Shown in pieces: positions 36,692 through 46,150 of a DNA stretch of 64,000 bases. This stretch comes from Phocaeicola faecicola (GTDB lineage Bacteria; Bacteroidota; Bacteroidia; Bacteroidales; Bacteroidaceae): positions 1 to 64,000 of the forward strand of contig NZ_JABSOE010000003.1 of assembly GCF_013618865.1 (NCBI RefSeq), written 5' to 3'. The translations under genes and the position numbers were made by a program. Below the pieces are notes generated by a model. The model was not told where the DNA came from, ran no database searches, and saw nothing but the letters and a program-made list of their open reading frames with translations. Every line of letters begins with the position of its first letter. Within the stretch, counting starts at the first letter, position 1.

Positions 36692-37360
36692 TTACGTCAG
36701 TTTGGTGACCGTCACCCCCGGAAATTCATTCAGAAACATCAGCAGCAGGGCTTCCTCGTTCATGTGCTTGGCCTTCACCGTCATGCTTACCTGATAGATT
36801 TCTCCGTTCACAGAAGCACTTTCGGTCATTTCATAAGAGACCACGATAAACCCTTTTTCGTGAAAACGCGACGTCACCCGCTTCAAATCGTCCTTATCGG
36901 TCAGCGTAAACTCAATGATCATGTTCCTCAGCCCCATACTCTTGAAGAAGAAGCTCAAGGCCTCCAGTCCCAGCAGCACCAGTACCGTTGCGGCAATCCC
37001 CACCCCGTACATACCGGCACCGATTGCCAGTCCGATGCCCGAAGTGGCCCAGACACCGGCAGCCGTGGTCAGTCCCCGCACAATCTGTTTCTGCAGGATG
37101 ATGGTACCGGCACCGATAAAACCGATTCCGCTCACTACCTGTGCGGCGATACGGCTCGGGTCAAGGCGAACCAGGTCGGCCGCCAGCACGTCACTGAATC
37201 CGTATTGCGAGACAATCATCAGCAGGGCGCTTCCCAAAGCCACCAGGAAATGCGTCCGGTAGCCGGCTTCCTTCGCCCGGTATTCACGCTCCACTCCGAT
37301 ACAGACTCCCATTGCCCCGGCAATCAGCAGCCGCAGCATAAAATCGTAATGCAATTCCAT
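36692..37360 (-). CDS. MgtC/SapB-family membrane protein
   Basis: The 222-residue protein has the MgtC N-terminal membrane domain (LRLLIAGAMGVCIGVEREYR, GSALLMIVSQYG, GIGFIGAGTIILQKQIVRGL) of about five helices, then a C-terminal ACT-like soluble domain (FTLTDKDDLKRVTSRFHEKG). MgtC proteins modulate magnesium or phosphate homeostasis and membrane potential rather than transporting Mg. It lies 139 bp upstream of map and divergently from the HAD gene. Confidence 0.9.
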   Translation of the reverse strand: MELHYDFMLRLLIAGAMGVCIGVEREYRAKEAGYRTHFLVALGSALLMIVSQYGFSDVLAADLVRLDPSRIAAQVVSGIGFIGAGTIILQKQIVRGLTTAAGVWATSGIGLAIGAGMYGVGIAATVLVLLGLEALSFFFKSMGLRNMIIEFTLTDKDDLKRVTSRFHEKGFIVVSYEMTESASVNGEIYQVSMTVKAKHMNEEALLLMFLNEFPGVTVTKLT

Positions 37361-37517
37361 AACATCCTCTCCTTTTTAATAAACGATTCATACAAGTCCG
37401 CTTTCCGCAAGCCACGGAATCCATCCGTTGCACAAAATCACCCCCGTTTTTCCGGAACTTGCGGAAAAATTCATCCGACTCTTATGCGAAATAAAGAAAA
37501 AACTTCGAATATTCTAT

Positions 37518-37525
37518 TATCTTTG
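37518..37525 (+). promoter_or_regulatory. -7 element TATCTTTG upstream of the HAD hydrolase
   Basis: A full TAnnTTTG match lies 27 bp before the ATG at 37553. The matching TTTG at -33 is not visible in the A-rich sequence upstream. Confidence 0.55.
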
Positions 37526-37552
37526 CGAAGAAATAACAAGCTATACAAATCT

Positions 37553-38368
37553 ATGGATTATAAACTTTTAGTACTTGATCTGGACGGAACGCTGACCAAT
37601 CCGAAAAAAGAAATTACCGAACATACGAAAAACACATTGATAAAGGCTCAGCAGCAGGGCGTGAAAATCGTGCTTGCGTCCGGACGTCCGACTTACGGAA
37701 TCGCTCCTTTGGCCAACCAACTCCAGCTGGATGAATACGAAGGATACATTCTTTCTTACAACGGGGGAGAAATCATTGACTGGAAAACCGGTGAAATCAT
37801 GTACAAGAATCTGCTCGACCCGGAAGTCCTTCCTTATTTATATGAGTGCGCCACCAAGAACCAGTTTGCAATCGTGACTTACGACGGGGAATATGTGCTC
37901 ACAGAATATCCGGAAGACGAATATGTACTGAAGGAGGCCTTGCTGAACGTGATGAAGATTAAAAAGGTGGACAATTTCCTGGATGCCGTGAAGCATCCCA
38001 TCGCGAAATGCCTGATTGTGGGAGAACCTACCCGCCTGGCCGAGCTGGAAAAGGAGATGTACGAGCACCTGAAAGACCGTATGGGGGTATTCCGTTCCGA
38101 ACCTTATTTCCTGGAACTTGTTCCCAAGGGTATCGACAAGGCACAGTCGCTGTCGGTATTGCTGAAGGAAATCGGACTGACCAAAGACGAGATGATTGCC
38201 ATCGGCGACGGTTTCAATGACCTTTCCATGATTCAGTATGCGGGCCTTGGAATTGCCATGGAGAATGCACAGCCGGTAGTGAAGGAGAATGCGGATTTCA
38301 TTACCCGTTCGAACAGTGAAGACGGTGTGGCTTATGCGGTAGAACGCTTTATCTTCAAGCAGGAATAA
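37553..38368 (+). CDS. Cof-type HAD-IIB hydrolase
   Basis: The 271-residue protein starts LLVLDLDGTLTNPKKEI (nucleophile DxDGT), has the second motif LASGRPTYG, a type IIB cap (residues about 85-190), KGIDKAQSL (the lysine) and IAIGDGFNDLSMIQYA (DGxND). Members dephosphorylate sugar phosphates, FMN or HMP-PP. Substrate is not indicated. A longer open frame upstream is not used, because the conserved N terminus is at 37553. Confidence 0.93.
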   Translation: MDYKLLVLDLDGTLTNPKKEITEHTKNTLIKAQQQGVKIVLASGRPTYGIAPLANQLQLDEYEGYILSYNGGEIIDWKTGEIMYKNLLDPEVLPYLYECATKNQFAIVTYDGEYVLTEYPEDEYVLKEALLNVMKIKKVDNFLDAVKHPIAKCLIVGEPTRLAELEKEMYEHLKDRMGVFRSEPYFLELVPKGIDKAQSLSVLLKEIGLTKDEMIAIGDGFNDLSMIQYAGLGIAMENAQPVVKENADFITRSNSEDGVAYAVERFIFKQE

Positions 38369-38463
38369 GACACCGTGACATTTCTTCTGCAATCGCTGCA
38401 TGATTACAGAAAAGATGATTCAGAAATGATTGCGGGCACATTGCCCTGATTACTGATAAGTTA

Positions 38464-38506
38464 CAGAAGCATTTTTCATCTGTTGACAGAATGGAAAATG
38501 CTTCTG
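38464..38506. terminator. Convergent hairpin between the HAD gene and DUF2148
   Basis: CAGAAGCATTTT (38464-38475) pairs perfectly with AAAATGCTTCTG (38495-38506). It separates the plus-strand HAD gene from the minus-strand DUF2148 gene, ending at 38536. U-tracts are short on both strands. Confidence 0.65.
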
Positions 38507-38535
38507 CCTGTTTGGCACCCGGCTTTCCAGGATGG

Positions 38536-39063
38536 CTACATCGGTTTCCGGTCGAAGAACGGATTCTTGGAAGAGGCACTTACCGGGATGGCAAAGACAC
38601 GGGTACAGCCGTCCAGCCAGTCCAGTTGCTGTGCAGCCTGTCCGGCAGAAAACATGACACGCGTATCTACGCGATGATCGGCAGCCACTCCACAGGCAGA
38701 ACCGATGGCAATACCCACATCAATGGTATTCAGGGCACAGGGAACGCCCTCTTCCCTTTCCACACAGGCAGGAAAGCCGCAATATCCGCAGTTCAGCCCC
38801 TGGCATTGTTCCCGGGTACCGATCAGGACCACACAGGCTGCCTCGAGGATGTTCTCGGCATCGCGAAGGAAAAACTTGAACCCGTTCTCTTCATACATCT
38901 GTTTCATGGTATCCGACAGGATACGGATGTTGCTCTCTGTAACCAAAGCCACTTCTATCACGTCGACTCCCTTTGCCTTCGGGGCGGTACGGGCGGCAAT
39001 CATCATCTGACGTGCCACATCCAATACCAGTTCGTGATTGCATTCTCTTTCATTCAAAATCAT
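38536..39063 (-). CDS. DUF2148 ferredoxin-domain protein
   Basis: The 175-residue protein has a cluster of cysteines (CQGLNCGYCGFPACVEREEG with C nearby at 120 and 135) that could bind an iron-sulphur cluster, within the DUF2148 family. The N-terminal half is helical (NERECNHELVLDVARQMMIA). Members are found mostly in anaerobes and lack a defined role; electron transfer is a guess. It converges on the HAD gene, separated by the hairpin at 38464. Confidence 0.85.
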   Translation of the reverse strand: MILNERECNHELVLDVARQMMIAARTAPKAKGVDVIEVALVTESNIRILSDTMKQMYEENGFKFFLRDAENILEAACVVLIGTREQCQGLNCGYCGFPACVEREEGVPCALNTIDVGIAIGSACGVAADHRVDTRVMFSAGQAAQQLDWLDGCTRVFAIPVSASSKNPFFDRKPM

Positions 39064-39178
39064 AATGCCCGTTATTTATTAACATATATACAGTTGTCTC
39101 GTTTCTCTGTTACGACAAATTTATCGAATTATTTCTTTTTTTCCACTCTTTCGCATCAGTCTTTTTCAAAGGATTGGT

Positions 39179-39186
39179 TATATTTG
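39179..39186 (+). promoter_or_regulatory. -7 element TATATTTG upstream of the outer-membrane-like gene
   Basis: A TAnnTTTG match lies 59 bp before the ATG at 39246. No matching -33 TTTG was seen. Confidence 0.45.
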
Positions 39187-39245
39187 TAACATTCAGGTTA
39201 TGAACATAATCCCTGTAATACGTTTATCCTTTACAAACAACGACT

Positions 39246-40019
39246 ATGAACATCAAGCATTCTGTAAAAATCAAATTGCTCATTGTATTACTTGGCCTAG
39301 GAACAGGCACCACCCTTTGGGCTTCTCCTCCACACACCGTACCACAATCTACCTTATATCGAGAAATCCGCTACAAGCCACAGTTTCACCTCTATATAGG
39401 CGGGGGTATGAACACCAACCTGGCCCGTTTTTCAAGCAATCAACCTGCTGCCGCACTTTTCGCTCAACGCACGGCTATAGCCCCTTATTACGATTGTCGA
39501 CTGACCCACTTGTTCTCCCCACGATTTGGATGGTATGCCGATATCCGTCTGAAGTTTTTTGATATGCAAAGTTCTAATCCGCTAATAGATGCCCTGCTGG
39601 ATCTACTCATACCAGGAATCACCAAAATACATCCTGCCTGCAGCGCCGGACTGGTGTACCGCTTTGAAGGAGAGAGATGGCAATGTTATCCTCGTATCGG
39701 CATCGGCAAAAGCTATTACGGAGGCGACTACGAAAAACAAAGCACCTGGGATAAAAGAACTCATGAGGAATGGTGCCGAAGTTCCTCTCTCTGCATGAAC
39801 CTCGGTGTTTCCACCCAATATCGTCTGACTCCCAAGATTGCACTGATGATGGATATTTTCTTTCAAGAGCCCCTCACCCGGGCAAAGAGTTACCTGGTAG
39901 ACAAGAACGACGGAATCACCTTGCAGGAGTACGCTTACAGCAACCGAAGTATCGGAAGAGAATTGAATGCCAGCCTAGGAATTGGCCTCTGGTTCGGGAA
40001 GGCACTGAAAAAGAAATGA
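39246..40019 (+). CDS. Secreted outer-membrane-like protein, unknown
   Basis: The 257-residue protein has a signal peptide (SVKIKLLIVLLGLGTGTTLW, cleavage near ASP) and a mature part of alternating aromatic and polar residues (FHLYIGGGMNTNLAR, GWYADIRLKFFD, LNASLGIGLWFGKALKKK), which looks like a small beta barrel. The family is not recognised. The gene is alone on its strand between DUF2148 and the palmitoyltransferase, and no terminator of its own was identified. Confidence 0.7.
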   Translation: MNIKHSVKIKLLIVLLGLGTGTTLWASPPHTVPQSTLYREIRYKPQFHLYIGGGMNTNLARFSSNQPAAALFAQRTAIAPYYDCRLTHLFSPRFGWYADIRLKFFDMQSSNPLIDALLDLLIPGITKIHPACSAGLVYRFEGERWQCYPRIGIGKSYYGGDYEKQSTWDKRTHEEWCRSSSLCMNLGVSTQYRLTPKIALMMDIFFQEPLTRAKSYLVDKNDGITLQEYAYSNRSIGRELNASLGIGLWFGKALKKK

Positions 40020-40052
40020 AAGTATTAGTCCTTGCGAATTCAAACAGGACAG

Positions 40053-40100
40053 CAAAAAAACAAGAGTTGCACAACCGGTTGTCCGGTCCTGCAACTCTTG
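40053..40100 (-). terminator. Terminator of the serine palmitoyltransferase gene
   Basis: An A-run (U-tract on the minus strand) precedes CAAGAGTTGCA (40061-40071), which pairs with TGCAACTCTTG (40090-40100). It lies 37 bp past the stop at 40137. Confidence 0.85.
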
Positions 40101-40136
40101 TGCCGTATTCAGATATATAAAATACCGAAATATCGT

Positions 40137-41321
40137 TTACAGAAGTTCCAGCTGCTTGAAGCACTTGGTCAACTTCTCGATGGCAAAGTCCACCTGTTCC
40201 TTGGTGTGAGTAGCCATCAGCGCGAAGCGTACCAGTGTATCCTGCGGATGACATGCCGGCGGAATAACCGGATTGATGAACACACCTTCATCGAAAGCCA
40301 TCTTAGTCACTTCGAAAGTCTTGTCTGTATCGCGTACGTAAAGCGGGATAATCGGGCTTTCAGTGTCACCGATTTCGAAACCGCGTTCACGGAAGCTGTT
40401 CAATGCATAGTTAGTGATTTCCCACAGTTTTTCCTGACGTTCCGGTTCAGTCTTCAGGATGTTCAGTGCCTCCATGGCAGCTGCAGTAGCCGCCGGAGTG
40501 TTGCTGGCCTGGAATATATAAGAACGGGCATTGTGACGCAACCAGTTGATTACATCCTTGTCGCCGGCTACGAAACCACCGATAGAAGCCAATGACTTAC
40601 TGAATGTACCCATGATCAGGTCTACCTCGTCTGTCAGTCCGAAGTGGTCGCAGACACCGCGTCCGTTTTTACCGAACACACCCAGTCCGTGCGCTTCGTC
40701 TACATATACAGTCGCATTGTATTTCTTCTTCAGGCGGATAATTTCCGGCAGATTAGCCAAGTCACCTTCCATTGAGAATACACCGTCCACCACAATCAGC
40801 TTGATGGCATCCGGCTCGCACTTCTGAAGTTCTCTTTCGAGCGCCTCCATGTCATTGTGCTTGTATTTGATCTGGTTGGCAAAAGTCAGACGACGTCCGT
40901 CCACAATCGAAGCATGGTCACGATCGTCACAGATGATATAATCACCGCGTCCTACCAACTGCGGTATCACTCCTTCATTTACCGTAAAACCGGTAGAGAA
41001 ACACAGGGCTTCATCCTTACCTACAAATTCAGCCAATTCTTTTTCAAGCTGAACGTGAATGTCCAGAGTTCCGTTCAACAGGCGGGAACCGGCACATCCG
41101 GTACCGTACTTACGGGTTGCAGCAATTGCAGCCTCAATAATGCGTGAATCGTGCGTCAGCCCCAGGTAAGAGTTTGAACCGAACATCAACACCTTTTTTC
41201 CATCCATCAATACTTCAGTATCCTGCGCACTGTCTATTTCACGAAAATAAGGATAAACGCCTCTTTCCATGTACATCTGAGGCAATCTGAATTTACTTAG
41301 CTTTTCTTGTAATAATCCCAT
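40137..41321 (-). CDS. spt: Serine palmitoyltransferase (alpha-oxoamine synthase family)
   Basis: The 394-residue PLP enzyme has the alpha-oxoamine synthase pattern: FGSNSYLGLT, GTGCAGSRLLNGT, DDRDHASIVDG, the aspartate/histidine pair in VDEAHGLG, and the PLP lysine in GTFSKSLAS. The N terminus (MGLLQEKLSKFRLPQMYMER) and overall pattern resemble the Bacteroides serine palmitoyltransferase, which makes 3-ketosphinganine for sphingolipids; 2-amino-3-ketobutyrate ligase and AONS are close relatives that cannot be excluded by sequence alone. A lipid-kinase gene lies divergently upstream. Confidence 0.82.
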   Translation of the reverse strand: MGLLQEKLSKFRLPQMYMERGVYPYFREIDSAQDTEVLMDGKKVLMFGSNSYLGLTHDSRIIEAAIAATRKYGTGCAGSRLLNGTLDIHVQLEKELAEFVGKDEALCFSTGFTVNEGVIPQLVGRGDYIICDDRDHASIVDGRRLTFANQIKYKHNDMEALERELQKCEPDAIKLIVVDGVFSMEGDLANLPEIIRLKKKYNATVYVDEAHGLGVFGKNGRGVCDHFGLTDEVDLIMGTFSKSLASIGGFVAGDKDVINWLRHNARSYIFQASNTPAATAAAMEALNILKTEPERQEKLWEITNYALNSFRERGFEIGDTESPIIPLYVRDTDKTFEVTKMAFDEGVFINPVIPPACHPQDTLVRFALMATHTKEQVDFAIEKLTKCFKQLELL

Positions 41322-41652
41322 ATTTTATAATATTCGTAAGTAGTTACACTTAACCTTTATATTTGTCTTATTCCTTTTATATTTGGCAATCCATATTTCA
41401 GCGCACGGCCATCCGGTTCAGTCAGAGTTCCTTGACATCCGCCCGAACGCTCTTTTCATTACAAACGATGCCCATAAATACATTCAAGCCAAACTCATTT
41501 CAAAAACATCGCGCAAAGATAATAATTAAAATCATTTCAGCGGATTAAATGGACAAAAAAAACATCTATTCAGATTTCTATTGCAAATTTCGTGCATTAT
41601 AATTAAAATAATCGTATTTTTGTCGACACAAGACGAGAAACCCTTAACTAAA
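41322..41652. other. 331-bp divergent region between spt and the lipid kinase
   Basis: The region holds the promoter element of the lipid-kinase gene (41615-41622) and must hold the spt promoter on the minus strand, for which no clear TAnnTTTG was found. It is AT-rich, and no gene or repeat is seen. Confidence 0.5.
41615..41622 (+). promoter_or_regulatory. -7 element TATTTTTG upstream of the lipid kinase
   Basis: A TAnnTTTG match lies 30 bp before the ATG at 41653. An imperfect TTTC at 41588-41591 is 23 bp upstream of it, slightly wide for a -33 box. Confidence 0.5.
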
Positions 41653-42687
41653 ATGAGTTCCAAAAAACAAATTATATTCATCGTTAATCCTATATCCGGC
41701 ACACACGGTAAGGAAAATATCCTGCGTCTGATAGAAGAACGTCTGGACCGCTCGGTCTATGACTATGTGATTAAGAAGACCGAATATGCCGGACACGCTT
41801 CGGAGCTGGCCCTGGAAGCAGCCCGGAACCAGGCTGATATCGTAGTTGCCATCGGAGGAGACGGCACGGTCAACGAAATCGGACGCTCCCTCGTGCATAC
41901 CCAGACTGCCATGGGAATCATCCCCTGCGGCTCGGGCAACGGCCTGGCGAGACACCTGCACATTCCGCTGGAACCCAAAGGGGCCATACAGGTGCTCAAT
42001 GAAGGAATATGCACTCAGATGGATTACGGAAAAATCAACGACCGGCTGTTTTTCTGCACCTGCGGTGTGGGGTTTGACGCCTTCGTAAGCCTCAAGTTCG
42101 CCAACTCGGGGAAAAGAGGCTTGCTGACTTACCTGGAAAATACACTGCACGAGAGCCTGACCTACCGGCCGGAAACCTACGAAATAGAAAACGAATCGGG
42201 AAGCGTAAAATACAAGGCTTTTCTGATTGCCTGCGCCAACGCGTCGCAGTATGGCAACAATGCCTACATTGCCCCGCAGGCCTCTCTGACCGACGGACAG
42301 ATGGACATCACCATCCTGGAGCCGTTCAATGTGCTTGACGTACCGGCACTTTCCTTCCAGCTGTTCAACAAGACCCTGGACCAGAACAGCCGGATCAAGA
42401 CACTGAGAGAAAAGAAAATCATCATCCACCGTGCCAAGGAAGGAGTATTCCATTTTGACGGAGACCCGGCAATGGGCGGCAAGGATATTGAAGTGGAAAT
42501 CATCCCTGCCGGCCTGAAGGTGATGATTCCCAAAGAGCAGGAAAAGCCTTACGCCTATCCTCTTAACGTATTCCAGTACTTTACGGAGTTTGTAGGAAAG
42601 AAACCGATTACCTCGGAGATCGCCAAGAAGCACAAGGAGCTGCTGCAGCTCAACCAGAACCTGTTGCGCCGCCTGTCAAAAAAATGA
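41653..42687 (+). CDS. Diacylglycerol/sphingosine-kinase-type lipid kinase (YegS/BmrU family)
   Basis: The 344-residue protein has the DAGK catalytic pattern: IIFIVNPISGTHGKEN, VVAIGGDGTVNEIG (GGDGT), GIIPCGSGNGLARHL, and a C-terminal beta domain with FHFDGDPAMGGKDIEVEI. The family phosphorylates lipid hydroxyls (diacylglycerol, phosphatidylglycerol or sphingoid bases). The serine palmitoyltransferase gene is its divergent neighbour, suggesting a sphingoid-base substrate, but that is inference only. It ends 5 bp before the convergent trmN6 gene. Confidence 0.9.
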   Translation: MSSKKQIIFIVNPISGTHGKENILRLIEERLDRSVYDYVIKKTEYAGHASELALEAARNQADIVVAIGGDGTVNEIGRSLVHTQTAMGIIPCGSGNGLARHLHIPLEPKGAIQVLNEGICTQMDYGKINDRLFFCTCGVGFDAFVSLKFANSGKRGLLTYLENTLHESLTYRPETYEIENESGSVKYKAFLIACANASQYGNNAYIAPQASLTDGQMDITILEPFNVLDVPALSFQLFNKTLDQNSRIKTLREKKIIIHRAKEGVFHFDGDPAMGGKDIEVEIIPAGLKVMIPKEQEKPYAYPLNVFQYFTEFVGKKPITSEIAKKHKELLQLNQNLLRRLSKK

Positions 42688-42692
42688 CAGGC

Positions 42693-43397
42693 TTACATGG
42701 CCAGGTAAAAATCCCGGGTCAGACGGATGTACTCCGGACTGTAGACGTGACGCTCCAGCTCGACCACCAGACTGTCTTCCCTGCAAGGCAAGATGCAACG
42801 GCTGAATCCCAACAGCGAGCGTTTTGACGGCACATCGGGCTTGGTATGTACCCGGGTATGGCGGCACGGATAAAGGTGCCTTTCGGCAGCAAGGCCGACG
42901 AAACGGTCGACTGCCCCTGCCGGCAATACAACATAAAAAACTCCCTCCGCCGTCAGTAGTCGCGAAACCGCCTCCAGCAGTTCCTCGAACGACAGTCCGT
43001 CCGTATGACGGGCCCCGTTGCGCTGCGAATCCGGACAGAATGTCTGTTCCTGGAAATAAGGAGGATTCGATACAATCACATCAAACCCCGCCTCATCGGC
43101 ATATGCCTGCACCGGCTTGCAGATAATACGGATACGGTCCTTCCAGGGAGAGGCGTCCGCATTCTCGCATGCCTGTCCGGCAGCCTCTTCATCAACTTCT
43201 ACCCCACATACTTCCGCCTGGCTGCGCTGCGCAGCCATCAAGGCAATCATCCCCGTTCCGGTGCCGATATCCAGTACCCTCCGGGCCTGCTCCACATCGG
43301 CCCAGGCCCCCAGCAGCACCCCGTCGGTACCGACCTTCATGGCACACCGGTCCTGAAACACTGTAAACTGTTTAAACTTGAAAAAATGATTTGGCAT
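42693..43397 (-). CDS. trmN6: tRNA1(Val) A37 N6-methyltransferase (TrmN6/YfiC)
   Basis: The 234-residue SAM-dependent enzyme has motif I VLDIGTGTGMIALMAA, motif IV VSNPPYF and the early FKFKQFTVFQDRCAMKVGTD signature of the YfiC family, which methylates A37 of valine tRNA. The ATG at 43397 is used instead of a TTG at 43424. It converges on the lipid kinase gene with only 5 bp between stop codons. Confidence 0.9.
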   Translation of the reverse strand: MPNHFFKFKQFTVFQDRCAMKVGTDGVLLGAWADVEQARRVLDIGTGTGMIALMAAQRSQAEVCGVEVDEEAAGQACENADASPWKDRIRIICKPVQAYADEAGFDVIVSNPPYFQEQTFCPDSQRNGARHTDGLSFEELLEAVSRLLTAEGVFYVVLPAGAVDRFVGLAAERHLYPCRHTRVHTKPDVPSKRSLLGFSRCILPCREDSLVVELERHVYSPEYIRLTRDFYLAM

Positions 43398-43525
43398 AAT
43401 GTCCGCAACTTGATTTTGTGCCAAAAATAGATAAAACTCCTCATTTTATACTAATAAACCTTTTTTTATTTCATCTTACAGAGCTATTTGCACCTGTTCC
43501 ATTTCCATATTAAGTACATATTGAT

Positions 43526-43533
43526 TAAATTTG
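43526..43533 (+). promoter_or_regulatory. -7 element TAAATTTG upstream of lon
   Basis: A full TAnnTTTG match lies 72 bp before the lon ATG. A GC stem with A-rich loop (GGGGTAAAAAATCCCC, 43544-43559) follows in the leader. Confidence 0.55.
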
Positions 43534-43605
43534 TACCCGTTTTGGGGTAAAAAATCCCCGACTTATTTTAAGAGAGAAGTTTATAATAGAACTCAAATTT
43601 AAACG

Positions 43606-46092
43606 ATGGACAAAAAAAGAAATATAAAAGTCGAATTTTCCGAATCAACACATAATGACATGTCAATGATAGCAGAAATAAGTACAAGCCCATCTGATTT
43701 GCAAGTAGATGACTTTGATCAGGAATTCGCGATCATGACCCTGCGGAACATGGTGGTGTTTCCCTCATCAATATTGCCGGTATCCATCGGACGTAAAAGT
43801 ACGCTGAAACTGGCCAAGAATGCTGCCAAGAACGAGGAGCACATCATTATTGCCACGCAGAAGATTGCTGAGGTGGAGGAACCGGGCTTCAACGACCTGC
43901 ATCCGACAGCCGTAATGGGACGGGTGCTTCGCGTGCTCGATCTTCCGGGAGGTGAGATCAGCGCCATCATACAGACCAGCAATGTCAAGGTCAAGATAGA
44001 AGAAGTCACCGCCGTACGCCCTTACCTGAAAGGACACGTGTCGGTAGTAGAGAAACAGGAAGACCCTGAGGAATCAAAAGAAATCAAAGTATTACTGGAT
44101 ACCTGTCGGGAAACGGCACAGAAATTCATTGAGAGTTCTGACCGCATGAATCCTGACTTTGCGTTCGCACTGAAAAACTTCAAGCAGCCTACCCTGCTTG
44201 TCAACTTCATCTGTACGAACTTCCCGCTTCCGCTGGAAGACAAATTCAAGCTGCTCGACCAGCTGTCGTTCAAGGACTGCATCTACAACCTGATACAGGT
44301 GCTCGACCGGGAAACCCAGCTGGCTGCGCTGAAGCAGAGCATCCAGATGAAGACCCGCGAAGACCTGGACCGCCAGCAGCGGGAATACTTCCTGCACCAG
44401 CAGATCAAAAACATACAGGACGAGCTGGGCACCGGCGAAAACGATGAGATCGAAGAGCTGAGAGAGAAAGGCAAGCAGAAGAAATGGAGCAAGGAAACGG
44501 CAGCCACTTTCGAGCGTGAGGTAGCCAAACTGGAACGGATCAATCCGCAGTCGCCCGACTACAACGTGCAGCTTTCTTACCTGCAGACATTGTTGTCGCT
44601 TCCGTGGGGAGTCTACTCGGCCGACTCGCTGAACATTCCGAATGCTGAAAAAATCCTGAACAAGGACCATTACGGACTGGAGAAGGTGAAGGAGCGTATT
44701 CTGGAGCACCTGGCAGTACTGAAACTGAGAGGCAGCCTGAAATCGCCGATTATCTGTCTGTACGGCCCTCCGGGGGTAGGTAAAACCTCTCTGGGACGTT
44801 CCATTGCTTCGGCACTCAAGCGGAAATACGTACGTATGTCACTGGGGGGTGTCAGAGACGAGGCTGAAATCCGCGGACACCGCAAGACCTACATCGGTGC
44901 CATGCCGGGACGTATCATCAAGAGCCTCATCAAGGCAGAGACCTCCAATCCGGTCATCATTCTCGATGAGATAGACAAACTGGGCAGCGACCACCGTGGA
45001 GACCCGAGTTCGGCGATGCTGGAAGTGCTGGATCCGGAACAGAACAATACGTTCCACGACAACTACATCGACATGGACTACGACCTGTCGAATGTGATGT
45101 TCATTGCTACGGCAAACAACCTGGGAACCATCCCGCAGCCGTTGCTGGACCGTATGGAACTGATTGAGGTGAGCGGATACATCACCGAGGAAAAAGTGGA
45201 AATCGCCAAGCGCCACCTGATTCCGAAAGAGATGGAGGCATCGGGACTGAAAAAGGAACACCTGAAATTCTCCAAAGCGGCCATTGAATACATCATTGAA
45301 AACTATACCCGTGAAAGCGGTGTCAGACAGCTGGAAAAGACCTTGAGCAAGATCATGCGTAAGGTTGCCCTGGAAATTGCCTGCGACAAATTTGACGGTA
45401 CGGTGGAACTGAAGCCGGCAGATGTGTCCAAATACCTGGGTGTGCCCCTGTATTCACGCGACAAGTACCAGGGAAATGAATATGCAGGTGTGGTAACCGG
45501 ACTGGCCTGGACGGCGGTAGGCGGAGAAATCCTCTTCGTGGAAACCAGCCTGAGCAAGGGCAAGGGAGGACGGCTGACTCTGACTGGAAACCTGGGAGAC
45601 GTGATGAAGGAATCGGCCATGCTGGCTTTGGAATACCTGAAGGCACACTCGCACTTGCTGGAGCTGCCGGATGGCATTTTCGACAACTGGAACATCCACA
45701 TTCACGTGCCCGAAGGAGCCATTCCAAAAGACGGTCCGTCGGCAGGTATCACCATGGTCACCTCACTGGCTTCTGCCCTGATCCAGAGAAAGGTACGGGC
45801 CAACCTGGCAATGACCGGAGAGATTACCCTGCGCGGAAAAGTGCTTCCGGTAGGAGGTATCCGGGAAAAGATTCTTGCTGCCAAGCGTGCCGGAATCACC
45901 GACATCATCCTGTGTGAGGAAAACCGCAAGGATATCGAGGAAATCCAGCCGATTTACGTAAAAGGACTGAACTTCCATTACGTAAACGACATCAAGGAAG
46001 TCCTGGCACTGGCATTGACCGATGAGAAGGTGAAGGATGCGATAGACTTTACCGTTACTGATAAAACAGAAGAACCGTCTCCGGAGAAATAA
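43606..46092 (+). CDS. lon: ATP-dependent Lon protease
   Basis: The 828-residue protein has an N-terminal substrate-binding domain ([20 protein letters not shown]), an AAA module with [15 protein letters not shown] and Walker [12 protein letters not shown], and the C-terminal serine protease domain with the nucleophile in [11 protein letters not shown] and lysine in [15 protein letters not shown]. It degrades damaged and regulatory proteins in the cytoplasm and is often heat-inducible; no CIRCE-type operator was seen. It is the first gene of a possible unit with tgt and the LptF/LptG gene. Confidence 0.97.
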   Translation: MDKKRNIKVEFSESTHNDMSMIAEISTSPSDLQVDDFDQEFAIMTLRNMVVFPSSILPVSIGRKSTLKLAKNAAKNEEHIIIATQKIAEVEEPGFNDLHPTAVMGRVLRVLDLPGGEISAIIQTSNVKVKIEEVTAVRPYLKGHVSVVEKQEDPEESKEIKVLLDTCRETAQKFIESSDRMNPDFAFALKNFKQPTLLVNFICTNFPLPLEDKFKLLDQLSFKDCIYNLIQVLDRETQLAALKQSIQMKTREDLDRQQREYFLHQQIKNIQDELGTGENDEIEELREKGKQKKWSKETAATFEREVAKLERINPQSPDYNVQLSYLQTLLSLPWGVYSADSLNIPNAEKILNKDHYGLEKVKERILEHLAVLKLRGSLKSPIICLYGPPGVGKTSLGRSIASALKRKYVRMSLGGVRDEAEIRGHRKTYIGAMPGRIIKSLIKAETSNPVIILDEIDKLGSDHRGDPSSAMLEVLDPEQNNTFHDNYIDMDYDLSNVMFIATANNLGTIPQPLLDRMELIEVSGYITEEKVEIAKRHLIPKEMEASGLKKEHLKFSKAAIEYIIENYTRESGVRQLEKTLSKIMRKVALEIACDKFDGTVELKPADVSKYLGVPLYSRDKYQGNEYAGVVTGLAWTAVGGEILFVETSLSKGKGGRLTLTGNLGDVMKESAMLALEYLKAHSHLLELPDGIFDNWNIHIHVPEGAIPKDGPSAGITMVTSLASALIQRKVRANLAMTGEITLRGKVLPVGGIREKILAAKRAGITDIILCEENRKDIEEIQPIYVKGLNFHYVNDIKEVLALALTDEKVKDAIDFTVTDKTEEPSPEK

Positions 46093-46150
46093 ACCGGAGG
46101 CAGGTTCCCTGCAAAAGATAATTTATTGACCACCCAATTTTACCAAGCTA

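Noticed and set aside
36764-37552. Open frame extending the HAD hydrolase upstream by about 260 codons
   Set aside because: It lies antisense to the MgtC-like gene, and the conserved HAD N terminus with a promoter just before it starts at 37553.
38491-39189. Plus-strand 232-codon frame overlapping DUF2148
   Set aside because: It is antisense to the well-supported DUF2148 gene and resembles no family.
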